Source: Ruminococcus sp.
Lineage (GTDB): Bacteria; Bacillota; Clostridia; Oscillospirales; Ruminococcaceae
Assembly (NCBI GenBank): GCA_015066935.1
Contig: SVNK01000001.1
Span: 260,500 to 324,499 of the forward strand
Direction: 5' to 3'
Length of the DNA stretch: 64,000 nucleotides
Shown: one piece after another, positions 38,865 through 47,623 of the stretch
How the letters are laid out: every line of letters begins with the position of its first letter
Position numbering within the stretch: position 1 is the stretch's first letter
Program-made: the position numbers and the translations under genes
Notes under the pieces: model-generated
The model's database searches: none
Told to the model about the DNA's origin: nothing
Seen by the model: only the letters and a program-made list of their open reading frames with translations

Positions 38865-39425
38865 TTACTTTATGATAAAAGTGTATATACAGTCCGCAAG
38901 GACTATGAATGCTGTACACGCTGCAATGATATTGAGCGTCCGTGCGTTTGGTTTTGAAAGCAGCCGGTTGTAGAACGGCTGGACTGCGTAGAGGAAAAGA
39001 ACTCCTCCAAGACCGAATCTCAGGGATGTGCTGAGAGCGATTCTTGCCTGAAAGTTATATTTATAGTCGGCGTAAGTCTGCCATGGCCATGCACCTGTGA
39101 AGAACTCCAGTATGTAGCTTGCGGCAAGCTCGATAAGAGTTGCAACCGCCATGCAGCCGAGGAAAATCAGCAGCGGTTTTACGAATTTAAGCCACGGCGG
39201 AGACTTCTTCTTCATCAGTCCTCCGAAGCAGGCAAGGAATGAGAGTGCACCTACTCCGTATACGGGACAGTACGGTCCGAAAAGGACTCCTCTGTTCGTA
39301 AAGCCCCAGCGGTATATGAAAACTTCAAGGAAAACCTCGTAGCACCAGCCGAGAACAGCGTACATCATAAAACAGAGAAAAAGCTTCTGTATACGCTGAT
39401 TTTCCGTAATAACCGAGAGCTTCAT
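38865..39425 (-). CDS. CmpB-family (PF06541) membrane protein
   Basis: This 186-residue protein has about five hydrophobic segments. The N-terminal pattern MYAVLGWCYEVFLEVFIYRWGFTNRGVLFGP-like (here around residues 21-51) is typical of the family annotated as putative ABC transporter permease/CmpB. No substrate is established for the family and no ABC ATPase is nearby. It is placed between purN and purO with short gaps (3 and 13 bases), so it is co-transcribed. Confidence 0.82.
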   Translation of the reverse strand: MKLSVITENQRIQKLFLCFMMYAVLGWCYEVFLEVFIYRWGFTNRGVLFGPYCPVYGVGALSFLACFGGLMKKKSPPWLKFVKPLLIFLGCMAVATLIELAASYILEFFTGAWPWQTYADYKYNFQARIALSTSLRFGLGGVLFLYAVQPFYNRLLSKPNARTLNIIAACTAFIVLADCIYTFIIK

Positions 39426-39428
39426 GAT

Positions 39429-40055
39429 TTACTCCTTTATGTAAGCCTTGCCGTCGATAATCTCGATTTTGTCCTGACAGAAAAGCGAGGCGGCTTTCGG
39501 GAGAAGCTTCCACTCAACATTCTCCATGATACGTCTCTGGAGCGTTTCGGGAGTATCGTCTCTCTGGACGTCAACGGTACCCTGAAGGATTATCGCACCT
39601 GCGTCGGCTTCCTCGTTGACGAAATGAATCGTTGCTCCGCTTACCTTTACTCCGTATCCGAGAGCAGCCTCGTGGACTCTGAGTCCGTAGAAGCCTTCTC
39701 CGCAGAACGACGGGATAAGTGCGGGGTGGACGTTGATGATTTTATACGCATAAGCCTTTGTAACGCATTCGTCGAGAATTGTCATGAAGCCTGCAAGCAC
39801 CACGAGGTCAGCTTTTTCCTCATTGAGAGCCTCAAGGATAGCCTTGCTGTAGCTCACGCTGTCGGAGTATTCCCTGCGTGGTACAACTCTTGACGGGATT
39901 CCGTTGTCGGCAGCTCTCTGCAGAGCGTATGCGGAAGGATTTGACGATATGACACAGGTGATTTTTCCGCCGATGATTTCACCTGCTTTTTCGGCGTTGA
40001 TAAGTGCCTGAAGGTTGGTTCCGCCGCCCGAAACCAGCACTACTATATTTTTCAT
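39429..40055 (-). CDS. purN: Phosphoribosylglycinamide formyltransferase
   Basis: This 208-residue enzyme formylates GAR to FGAR with 10-formyl-THF. It has the N-terminal VLVSGGGTNLQALI phosphate-binding loop, the catalytic triad region with NVHPALIPSF and the SGATIHFVNEEADAGAIILQG folate loop. Length is normal. GGAGG precedes the ATG. Confidence 0.96.
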   Translation of the reverse strand: MKNIVVLVSGGGTNLQALINAEKAGEIIGGKITCVISSNPSAYALQRAADNGIPSRVVPRREYSDSVSYSKAILEALNEEKADLVVLAGFMTILDECVTKAYAYKIINVHPALIPSFCGEGFYGLRVHEAALGYGVKVSGATIHFVNEEADAGAIILQGTVDVQRDDTPETLQRRIMENVEWKLLPKAASLFCQDKIEIIDGKAYIKE

Positions 40056-40088
40056 TGGAAATTCCTCCGTTGTATCAGTTTCTCGGCA

Positions 40089-40493
40089 TTATCCTATAAA
40101 TTTCACAGCCGCACCAAGTGCCGCAAGAAGGAGTCCCGAAGCAACAAAAGCGATTCCCTCGGTTGAACGTGGGAGCTGCTCGTCGGCAAAATAGAAAACC
40201 TTCGGAGAACTGCGGTTTATGAGAATATTCACCTTATCACCGTCATGACGGTGGTAATTTTTCATTTTTACGTAAGTATAGTATTCAGCTGTCCGTTCCT
40301 TGCCGTACATTGTATATTTCACAACGGGACAGAATATTCTGCTTATTTTACCGCCTGCGCAAACGGTTTTGTCACGCAGTCCGATTATTACGGCAGGAAA
40401 CTGTTCGGCACGTGAAAGCTTTGCTGATTTTATGATGCAGAGGATAATTCCGATACAAAGAATGATTAGTCCTGCGATAAGAAGTATGATCAT
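40089..40493 (-). CDS. DUF3592-like membrane protein
   Basis: The protein has 134 residues with hydrophobic helices at both ends (about 2-24 and 113-131) around a beta-rich middle domain (FCPVVKYTMYGKERTAEYYTY; HDGDKVNILINRSSPKVFYF). This is the layout of DUF3592 proteins, whose function is unknown. It is a paralogue of the next gene upstream. It lies inside the purine run. Confidence 0.75.
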   Translation of the reverse strand: MIILLIAGLIILCIGIILCIIKSAKLSRAEQFPAVIIGLRDKTVCAGGKISRIFCPVVKYTMYGKERTAEYYTYVKMKNYHRHDGDKVNILINRSSPKVFYFADEQLPRSTEGIAFVASGLLLAALGAAVKFIG

Positions 40494-40507
40494 ATTTCAC
40501 CTCGGTA

Positions 40508-40978
40508 TTATGAATGGTCGATAATAAAAAGCGTGACGGCGATAATTCCGCCTATGAAGATAAACATTGAATAATCCTTGGTAAGTTCGTGTTCTTTGCC
40601 TAAGAAATAGAAGAACATGGGGTCTTCGGGAGAATAGCAGATTGTTGCTTCCTCACCGATTTCATATGATTTTTTTCTGCTGCTTACGGTGTAGACCGAT
40701 GTAACCTCACGTCCTGTTTCCGTCTCATATTTAACTATGGGAGCGAAAAGCTTTTTTCCGGTCGGCGACACATAATAATCCGTAACAGTGCAGACTGCGG
40801 CGATACTGCTTTTGAGTCTGCGTCTTACCACATAAATATGGTACGCAAAAAGCAGTGCCATAAGTACATATATCATCAGCAGACCGTTGATAAGCTCGCC
40901 TCGTCTGAATGAGACTCCGACGATTACCATTGAGACTGCCGCCCATATATAGTCGATTTTTTCAACTTTCATAGTCAT
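40508..40978 (-). CDS. DUF3592-like membrane protein
   Basis: The protein has 156 residues and the same plan as its neighbour: hydrophobic N-terminus (two segments within 8-48), a beta-rich domain (FAPIVKYETETGREVTSVYTV; GEEATICYSPEDPMFFYF) and a C-terminal helix (about 136-153). The matching PxVKY and P-x-x-FYF patterns point to tandem duplication. The start overlaps the expansin stop (ATGA), so it is translationally coupled. Function is unknown. Confidence 0.75.
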   Translation of the reverse strand: MTMKVEKIDYIWAAVSMVIVGVSFRRGELINGLLMIYVLMALLFAYHIYVVRRRLKSSIAAVCTVTDYYVSPTGKKLFAPIVKYETETGREVTSVYTVSSRKKSYEIGEEATICYSPEDPMFFYFLGKEHELTKDYSMFIFIGGIIAVTLFIIDHS

Positions 40979-41835
40979 TCGGGAAGCTGTACATGACCCT
41001 GAATTATTTCGGTATCGTCGTATGAGAAGGGGATATTCTCGTCGATAACGACCTGACCGTAGATGTCGGTGATACGGAACGTAAACGGACCCTTGCCCAT
41101 CTTATCGGATTCGAAATAATTATAGCGGCGGCGTTTGATTTCCTGAAAGACGCCGTTTTCGTCAAGGTATTCGAGCTTCGTGATAGGGTAGCGGTGGTTT
41201 CGCACCTGAACTCCGAGCCAGAATTCAGAGCTTCCCTCCTTGTATTTGTATGAAACGGGAGCGTTTTCCGCACTGTCAAGCGGAATAATCTTCCAGCTTA
41301 CGGGGACTCTGCCCTTTTCGGCGGGAGCGATAAGCGGAAAAGCGTCCACATATAGGTCGAGGTCGCCCTTTTTTCCTTCGGGGAGAAGGTCGGTAACGAG
41401 CATATTGATTGTTCCGAGCTCGCCCGTGACCTCAATATAAGCGCCTGCGAGCTGGGCTTCGTTGTAGTCCTCAAGGTTCATTGCAACGATCCAGTAGTCC
41501 GTAGAAACGGGGTCGAGCATGGCGCATCCTCCGACGTAGCCGCCTCCGTAGAAGGTACCCTCGCCCGTGTGGACGGTTCCCTTTGGTTCAAGGATGCAGC
41601 TTTCGTCGATGGTGAAGTTATTTTCGGGAATATACTGTCCCGACATTATGAAGGTGTGCAGACGCCGAAGCTCATTTTCGGGGAGATTCATGCGTCTTGC
41701 GGTCACCATATCGAAGATATTTACTTTGCCGTCGTTATTGTAATCAAGTGGAACAGTCCGTGCGGAATATGCACACAAAGGTACTGCCGCAAGAGCTGCC
41801 GCACTGAGTTTAAGGAATCTGCCTGCAAGCTTCAT
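40975..41835 (-). CDS. Expansin-like protein with a single dockerin repeat
   Basis: The protein has 286 residues. A signal peptide (about 1-25) is followed by one dockerin-type calcium repeat, DYNNDGKVNIFDMVTARR (31-48), then an expansin module. Domain 1 has GEGTFYGGGYVGGCAMLDP and GDLDLY (147-152), which keeps the aspartate equivalent to the essential one in Bacillus EXLX1. Domain 2 has WLGVQVRNHRYPITKLEYL and GPFTFRITDIYG. Expansins loosen cellulose without hydrolysis; the dockerin would tether the protein to a cellulosome cohesin. Only one calcium repeat is visible where type I dockerins usually have two. ATG 41835 follows GAGGTG; an ATG at 41850 lies on the ribosome site itself. Confidence 0.88.
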   Translation of the reverse strand: MKLAGRFLKLSAAALAAVPLCAYSARTVPLDYNNDGKVNIFDMVTARRMNLPENELRRLHTFIMSGQYIPENNFTIDESCILEPKGTVHTGEGTFYGGGYVGGCAMLDPVSTDYWIVAMNLEDYNEAQLAGAYIEVTGELGTINMLVTDLLPEGKKGDLDLYVDAFPLIAPAEKGRVPVSWKIIPLDSAENAPVSYKYKEGSSEFWLGVQVRNHRYPITKLEYLDENGVFQEIKRRRYNYFESDKMGKGPFTFRITDIYGQVVIDENIPFSYDDTEIIQGHVQLPE

Positions 41836-41952
41836 AAAAACACCTCGCATCGGTAAATGAAGGGAATGAATGTGCCTGTAAGGATGTGCAGAGAACTTAA
41901 TTCTGATTGTGCATTGATTCTTGTAACGGATAAAGTGTGATTTTTGCTGTTA

Positions 41953-42990
41953 TCAGCAGATGATAACGCCTTCCTCTGACTCAACGAGTTCGCCGAGGAT
42001 GTAAGCTTCCTCGCCCGAAGCCTTGATTGCTGCAACAGCCTTATCAGCGTCGTTCTTGTCAACGGAGACTATCATGCCGACACCCATGTTGAATGTGTTG
42101 AACATATCACGCTCAGGAATATTGCCTGTACGTGCGATGAGGTCGAAAATGGGGAGAACCTGAACAGCGTTTCTTTCGATTTTAGCGGAAAGTCCCTTGG
42201 GGATAGAACGAGGAATATTCTCGTAGAAGCCGCCGCCTGTGATATGTGAAACAGCCTTCACGTCCACGCTGTTGATGAGGTTCATGATTGCCTTCACGTA
42301 GATTCTTGTGGGAGTGAGGAGAGTTTCACCGAGAGTTGCACCGAGGTCGTCGAAGTGCATGGAGAGGTTTGTCTCGTTCACGTCGAAAACCTTTCTTACG
42401 AGCGAGAAGCCGTTTGAGTGAACTCCGCTTGACTTGATGGCGATAAGTACGTCGCCTGCCTTCTGTGTGTCGGGACGGAGAAGCTTTGCCTTGTCAACAA
42501 CACCTACGGAGAAGCCTGCGAGGTCGTACTCGTCCTCGGGCATAAGACCGGGATGCTCTGCAGTTTCACCGCCGATAAGAGCACATTCAGCCTGAACACA
42601 GCCCTCTGCAACACCTGAAACTATCTGTGCAATCTTTTCGGGAACGTTCTTTCCGCATGCGATATAGTCGAGGAAGAACTGTGGCTTTGCACCGCAGCAG
42701 ATGATGTCGTTCACGCACATTGCAACGCAGTCGATACCAACAGTGTCGTGCTTGTCCATAATGAAAGCGATTTTGATTTTTGTACCAACGCCGTCCGTAC
42801 CCGAAACGAGGACGGGCTTTGTGATACCTGTCATATCAAGCTCAAAGAGACCGCCGAAGCCGCCGATTCCCGAAACACATCCGGGGAGAGTAGTTCTTGC
42901 GATATGCTGTTTCATAAGCTCAACAGCCTTGTAGCCGGCAGTAACGTCAACGCCTGCCTTTTTATAGCTTTCCGAGAAACTGTTATTCAT
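41953..42990 (-). CDS. purM: Phosphoribosylformylglycinamidine cyclo-ligase
   Basis: This 345-residue ATP-dependent enzyme closes FGAM to AIR. It has [14 protein letters not shown], the phosphate-binding [36 protein letters not shown] and [14 protein letters not shown]. Length is normal. AGGAGG precedes the ATG. It follows purF in transcription by about 65 bases. Confidence 0.97.
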   Translation of the reverse strand: MNNSFSESYKKAGVDVTAGYKAVELMKQHIARTTLPGCVSGIGGFGGLFELDMTGITKPVLVSGTDGVGTKIKIAFIMDKHDTVGIDCVAMCVNDIICCGAKPQFFLDYIACGKNVPEKIAQIVSGVAEGCVQAECALIGGETAEHPGLMPEDEYDLAGFSVGVVDKAKLLRPDTQKAGDVLIAIKSSGVHSNGFSLVRKVFDVNETNLSMHFDDLGATLGETLLTPTRIYVKAIMNLINSVDVKAVSHITGGGFYENIPRSIPKGLSAKIERNAVQVLPIFDLIARTGNIPERDMFNTFNMGVGMIVSVDKNDADKAVAAIKASGEEAYILGELVESEEGVIIC

Positions 42991-43057
42991 GATTTTTCCT
43001 CCTGATAAGTCGTAATTTTATGGTGACGGAGAGGCTTGCTCTCCGAATTTATGCGGT

Positions 43058-44482
43058 TTATTCCCTGCCCGACCAGCAGTATGAACAGAGATTGCATTCC
43101 GGAAGACCCACAGCCTTTACCGTACCCTCAAGGGTCTGGAATTCAAGCGATGTAAGCTTGAGACGGCGGCAGATTTCGTCACGGAGACGCTTTCCTCTTT
43201 CCGTATCGGAGCTGCTGTATTCGGAAATATATTTCAGACCGTCAGCACCTTCAAGCTCGTCGATAATCTGACGTGCGATAAGCTCCATTTCCGATGTGCT
43301 TCTTGAGAAGTTGAGGTATTTGCAGCTTCTCATGATAGGCGGACACGCTGAACGCATATGAACCTCTTTTGCACCGTGCTCGTAGAGGAATTCGACGGTT
43401 TCACGCATCTGTGTACCTCTTACGATGCTGTCGTCAACGAAAAGCAGACGCTTTCCTGCGATAAGCTCGTGAACGGGAATGAGTTTCATTTTTGCGACCT
43501 GATTTCTGAGACTCTGACTTGACGGCATGAAACTTCTTGGCCAGGTGGGAGTATACTTGATAAGAGGTCTTGCAAAGGGTATGCCGCTTTTATTGGCATA
43601 GCCGATTGCGTGCGGAGTACCCGAATCGGGGATACCGCAGATATAGTCAACATCGGGGAGTCTGCCTGCCTTCATATCGTTTTCCGCCATGATTTCGCCG
43701 TTTCTGGTTCTCATGGTCTCAACGGTAACGCCCTCGTAAACGGCGTTGGGGTAGCCGTAGTAGGTCCACATGAAGGTACACATTTTCATTTTTGAAGCAT
43801 CGCCCTCGCTGAGGGTCTCGCAGCCGTCGGCAGTAATTCTGACGATTTCGCCTGCAATCATCTCACGATAGATGTCGTATCCGAGCTTCTGGAATGCGAA
43901 TGACTCGGTTGAAAGACAGAAGCCGTCGCTTCTTTTTCCGATTACGATGGGGAGTTTTCCCGTATTGTCACGTGCAGCGATGATGCTGTCCTTGGTGAGG
44001 ATGATGAGAGACATAGTGCCGTCGATTCTGCTCTGTGCATAGCGGATGCCTTCAACGAAGGAATCCTTCTGAGCGATGAGAGCACCGATGAGGTCGCCCG
44101 AATTGATAGCACCGCTGCTCATTGCCTCGAAGTTTGAGCAGCCCTTTTCAAGGAGCTCCTGAACAAGCTCCTCGGAATTTCTTATGATACCGACAGAGCA
44201 TATTGCATAGAGTCCGAGCTTGGAACGAACGAGGATAGGCTGGGGGTCGGTATCGCTGATACAGCCGATACAGAGTCTGCCTCTCATTTTGTCAACATCG
44301 CTGTCGAACTTTGTTCTGAAAGGTGAATTTTCGATACTGTGGATATTTCTCTGGAAGCCGAGTTCCTCAGAATAAGAAGTCATACCGCCTCGGCGAGTAC
44401 CGAGATGTGAGTGATAGTCTGTGCCGAAGAAAACGTCGGTCACACAGTCGTTTGTTGAAGCTGCGCCAAAAAATCCGCCCAT
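43058..44482 (-). CDS. purF: Amidophosphoribosyltransferase lacking the N-terminal Cys
   Basis: The protein has 474 residues. The phosphoribosyltransferase half is intact (PRPP loop LLFVDDSIVRGTQ; IPDSGTPHAIGYA), and the C-terminus is Cys-rich (CNLCSYC), as in Fe-S type PurF. The N-terminus reads MGGFFGAAS, so the Ntn nucleophile Cys (normally residue 1 after Met removal, MCG) is Gly. The start codon is fixed by CAGGAG, leaving no room for a Cys. Glutaminase activity should be absent and ammonia would be needed directly, unless another subunit supplies it. I recall PurF-like proteins with MGGFFG in other anaerobes, so this may be an established subfamily. Confidence 0.88.
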   Translation of the reverse strand: MGGFFGAASTNDCVTDVFFGTDYHSHLGTRRGGMTSYSEELGFQRNIHSIENSPFRTKFDSDVDKMRGRLCIGCISDTDPQPILVRSKLGLYAICSVGIIRNSEELVQELLEKGCSNFEAMSSGAINSGDLIGALIAQKDSFVEGIRYAQSRIDGTMSLIILTKDSIIAARDNTGKLPIVIGKRSDGFCLSTESFAFQKLGYDIYREMIAGEIVRITADGCETLSEGDASKMKMCTFMWTYYGYPNAVYEGVTVETMRTRNGEIMAENDMKAGRLPDVDYICGIPDSGTPHAIGYANKSGIPFARPLIKYTPTWPRSFMPSSQSLRNQVAKMKLIPVHELIAGKRLLFVDDSIVRGTQMRETVEFLYEHGAKEVHMRSACPPIMRSCKYLNFSRSTSEMELIARQIIDELEGADGLKYISEYSSSDTERGKRLRDEICRRLKLTSLEFQTLEGTVKAVGLPECNLCSYCWSGRE

Positions 44483-44514
44483 ATTACACTCCTGATAAAA
44501 TTATTTTGCAATGA

Positions 44515-45015
44515 TTAAAGCTTTTCGATTTCAGCCTGAAGAGCCTTATCCTTTTCGATAACGCCCTCAGCCATTTTCTTTTTCTCGTCTGCGAGTTTTG
44601 CAGCGAGCTCGTCGTCGGAAACTGCGAGCATCTGGACTGCAAGAACAGCGGCGTTCTTTGCGCCGTTGATTCCGACTGTTGCGACGGGTACTCCCGGAGG
44701 CATCATAACAGTTGCCAGCAGAGCGTCCATGCCCTCAAGAGCAGCGGACTTCATGGGAATACCGATAACGGGAAGGGTTGTATGACCGGCAATAACGCCT
44801 GCGAGGTGAGCAGCCATACCTGCGGCACAGATAATAACACCGAAGCCTTCTGCCTTTGCATTTGAAGCGAATTCGGCAGCCTCTGCGGGGGTACGGTGAG
44901 CGCTCATTACACGGCATACTGTTTCAACGCCGTATTTTTTCAGTTCTGAAACAGCTGATTTTACAACGGGGAAATCGCTGTCAGAACCCATAATTACTGC
45001 AACTTTTTTTGACAT
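44515..45015 (-). CDS. purE: N5-carboxyaminoimidazole ribonucleotide mutase
   Basis: This 166-residue class I PurE converts N5-CAIR to CAIR. The signature GSDSDFPVVKSAVSELKKYG and the catalytic VMSAHRTPAEAAEFA are present, as is AAGMAAHLAGVIAGHTTLPVIGIP. Class I enzymes normally act with PurK, which is not in this window. Confidence 0.96.
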   Translation of the reverse strand: MSKKVAVIMGSDSDFPVVKSAVSELKKYGVETVCRVMSAHRTPAEAAEFASNAKAEGFGVIICAAGMAAHLAGVIAGHTTLPVIGIPMKSAALEGMDALLATVMMPPGVPVATVGINGAKNAAVLAVQMLAVSDDELAAKLADEKKKMAEGVIEKDKALQAEIEKL

Positions 45016-45046
45016 TTCAATTCTCCTGACAAATAAATTTTATTGA

Positions 45047-46126
45047 TTAACGCAGACTCTTTTCGGGTCCGACGTCATTTTCGTTTTCTGAAGGGGGAAT
45101 TTCCTCTTCGGGGTACGGAAGCTTGCTTGGTGTAAAGGAAGCCGAAAGAGCACGGATACTGTTTTCGGTATTTCCGCTGAGTTCTATTGAAGCATTACAG
45201 CTGACGTCCATGGTACGGCCTGCACCGTTCAGACTTTTATAAGTTATCATGGCGTCGGCACTCAGCGAAAGGATGAAATGCTGTTCCTGACCCGAACCTG
45301 TAGTTGAATACAGGAATATATCGGTAATCCGCAGAAGTTTTCTATCGGTGATTCTCTCATCTGTCGGGAACAGTGCGGAGAGGCTTCCGCTTGCTTTTAT
45401 GCCTGAAAGGGTGGAATTATCGCCCGTAAAGGCGAACCGGATATATTTTTCGGCAATGGTCGAAACTGATTCGATAAGTCTTGGGTAGAGCTTGTCGAGC
45501 AGGGTTCTGCTGTCCACATTGAGAGTGAAATCGCATCCGAGCGTATTGCCCTTGACCATGGCTGAAGTGAATGTCATGCCGTTTTTATCGACTGAGTAAA
45601 CGAATCTGCCTTTATCGTCGGTGAGCGTGAGGGTTTTCTCGCTGAACTCACAGCTTTTCCACGAATTGGCAAAGCAGGGGTTGAGGTTTGAATCGTAGAC
45701 GACCCACGACCTGTCCGAATCGGTCTGTGCCGTATAGAAAACCAGACCGTCGGCGGAATGGCGGATGATATTCCTGTAGATAAGAGGGACGATGATATTT
45801 CCCTCGTAGTCGATACAGCCGCTGAGGGTCACATTTCTGATTTCGGACTTTGCAATGCAGAAGCCGTTGTCGCAGAAACGCAGGTCGTTCCATTCGGGAG
45901 CAGCGGTAATTCTGTCGCTGCTGTCGATGATACCGAACAATCCCTCGCCGTTTTCGAAGATTCTGTATCCCAAGCCGTCGGTATAGTGGATTTTTTCGAT
46001 TTCGTTCTGAGACGAACCGTCATAGGGGGTTTTTGTTGTATCGGAGTAGAAGCGTGATATTGCAGCTGCGAGGATGATTATCACGATAAACAGTACCGAT
46101 ACAATCAGCTTCATATGTTTGGTCAA
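45047..46126 (-). CDS. Membrane-anchored WG-repeat-like protein
   Basis: The protein has 359 residues with one N-terminal helix (about 6-26) and an outer domain. Segments such as GEGLFGIIDSSDRITAAPEW and SGCIDYEGNIIVPLIYRNI resemble WG (KWG) repeats in an irregular form. The second half is unassigned and ends in a Pro/Glu-rich tail. The frame begins with TTG 46126, which has GGGGAGGG about 9 bases upstream; the internal ATG 46114 is too far from that site. It is probably co-transcribed with the GT2 gene before it and purE after it. Confidence 0.65.
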   Translation of the reverse strand: MTKHMKLIVSVLFIVIIILAAAISRFYSDTTKTPYDGSSQNEIEKIHYTDGLGYRIFENGEGLFGIIDSSDRITAAPEWNDLRFCDNGFCIAKSEIRNVTLSGCIDYEGNIIVPLIYRNIIRHSADGLVFYTAQTDSDRSWVVYDSNLNPCFANSWKSCEFSEKTLTLTDDKGRFVYSVDKNGMTFTSAMVKGNTLGCDFTLNVDSRTLLDKLYPRLIESVSTIAEKYIRFAFTGDNSTLSGIKASGSLSALFPTDERITDRKLLRITDIFLYSTTGSGQEQHFILSLSADAMITYKSLNGAGRTMDVSCNASIELSGNTENSIRALSASFTPSKLPYPEEEIPPSENENDVGPEKSLR

Positions 46127-46147
46127 TGGCTGATTCCCTCCCCGAGG

Positions 46148-47131
46148 TCAGTTTTCTGCGGAATCGTCTGAATTTTTCTTCCGGCGGTAGAGCTCGTCCG
46201 TTTCCTTTGCGATATAGATGGGACGGCGCTTTGTTTCGAGGTATGTTTTGGAGAGGTACTGTCCGAGGATTCCCGTACAGAAAAGCTGGAGTCCGCTGAG
46301 AAGGAAGATAACGCAGATTGTGGTCGGGTAGCCGGCGACGTCCTCACCGAATGCGAGGGTCTTGATTATGGTGACTATCATCAGTATGAAGGCAATTGCA
46401 CAGCTTATGATTCCGAGCAGCGAAGAAATTGCAAGGGGAGCCGTTGAGAACGCCATGATGCCTTCAAGTGAGTATTTGAACAGTCCCCAGAACGACCATG
46501 AGGAAGTACCTGCGGGACGTTCCACGTTCTCGTACTCGATATAACGCACGTTGAAGCCTACCCAGCTGAAAATGCCTTTTGAGAAGCGGTTGTATTCCGA
46601 CATATCGAGGATAGCGTCAACCATCTGTCTTGACATGAAGCGGAAGTCCTGAGCGCCGTCAACGATTTCGGTCTGTGAGATTTTATTCATGATTTTGTAG
46701 AATTGTCTTGCAAACCATGAACGTATTTTTGATTCGCCCTTACGGCTTACACGTCTTGTAGTGGCACAGTCGTACTCACCGTCACGGACGTAGCTGTACA
46801 TCTGAGGCAGGAACGAAGGCGGATGCTGCAAATCGGCGTCCATAACAACAACGTAATCGCCCTTTGCGTTTTTAAGACCGGCATACATACCTGATTCCTT
46901 ACCGAAATTTCTTGAAAACGAAATGTATCTTACTCTCTCGTCCTTATCGGCGAGAGAACGCAGTATTTCAAGAGTCTTGTCCTTTGAACCGTCGTTTATG
47001 AAAAGGAACTCGAAAGCGAGTTCGGGGTATTCTTCCGACATCTGAGCTGAAATCTTTGTTATTTCCTCGTAGAACATCGGCAGAACTTCCTGTTCGTTAT
47101 AACACGGAACAACGACTGAAACGAGTTTCAC
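46148..47131 (-). CDS. GT2-family polyprenyl-phosphate glycosyltransferase
   Basis: The protein has 328 residues. The N-terminal GT-A domain shows VSVVVPCYNEQEVLPMFYEE, DGSKDKTLEIL, VVMDADLQHPP with the metal-binding Asp-x-Asp, and DFRFMSRQMVDAI. Two C-terminal helices (about 235-258 and 268-292) match the GtrB/DPM-like group, which loads a sugar onto polyprenyl phosphate. GTG 47131 is chosen because GGAGGAGGG lies 5 bases before it. The longer frame to 47254 has no ribosome site and unrelated N-terminal residues. Confidence 0.9.
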   Translation of the reverse strand: MKLVSVVVPCYNEQEVLPMFYEEITKISAQMSEEYPELAFEFLFINDGSKDKTLEILRSLADKDERVRYISFSRNFGKESGMYAGLKNAKGDYVVVMDADLQHPPSFLPQMYSYVRDGEYDCATTRRVSRKGESKIRSWFARQFYKIMNKISQTEIVDGAQDFRFMSRQMVDAILDMSEYNRFSKGIFSWVGFNVRYIEYENVERPAGTSSWSFWGLFKYSLEGIMAFSTAPLAISSLLGIISCAIAFILMIVTIIKTLAFGEDVAGYPTTICVIFLLSGLQLFCTGILGQYLSKTYLETKRRPIYIAKETDELYRRKKNSDDSAEN

Positions 47132-47450
47132 AAAATCCCTCCTCCGGCATCTCACATCTGAGAGCCTGAATATATTTGGATGATAAGTAAAGCGGAGCAT
47201 TTCTCCGTTTACCAATACACTATTAATAATACTACAAATCTTTGCATTTTGCAATAGATTTTCAAAAAAAATTCACTTATTATGACTCCCGTGCAGGACA
47301 GACGGATAATATTAAAAGATAAATCTTTAATTCCACAGAATCTTTGAAAAGCCGTAGGAACATTTTGACAAAAAAATCAATAACATTTTGTTGTTTTCTC
47401 CAAAAAAATTGAATTGGGTATAATTTTCGCTCTGAATTTTTAAGAAAGTG
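47132..47450. other. AT-rich divergent intergenic region
   Basis: There is no gene in this 319-base stretch between the divergent GT2 gene and the repeat-rich protein gene. It is strongly AT-biased from about 47220. No clear minus-strand promoter was found; the plus-strand promoter follows at 47451. Confidence 0.5.
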
Positions 47451-47479
47451 TTGATTTTTTTTGCGGTATACGCTATAAT
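47451..47479 (+). promoter_or_regulatory. Promoter of the repeat-rich protein gene
   Basis: TTGATT (47451-47456) and TATAAT (47474-47479) are separated by 17 bases. A ~137-base leader follows. Confidence 0.8.
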
Positions 47480-47485
47480 GTAATT

Positions 47486-47623
47486 GTATGATTTACCCTT
47501 TCCCCGAACGATTCCTCAATCGTCGGGAACAGCTTTAATAAGCGGAACGGGCTCTGTGAAATCGGCTTGTCTCTGCCGTAAAGGGACGAAGGCGTACCTT
47601 TCAGCGCCGGATTGGAGATTGTT
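47486..47623 (+). other. Long, possibly structured 5' leader
   Basis: The 138-base leader is more GC-rich than the flanking DNA. It contains a hairpin, CGACGATT-like, formed by CGAACGATT (about 47503) and AATCGTCG (about 47518), plus a second GC-rich section with CCGTAAAGGG and GGCG/CGCC pairs. I could not match it to a known riboswitch. Confidence 0.3.

Noticed and set aside
47132-47254. N-terminal extension of the GT2 enzyme to base 47254
   Set aside because: The added 41 residues have no family character; the GGAGGAGGG at about 47137-47145 places the start at GTG 47131.
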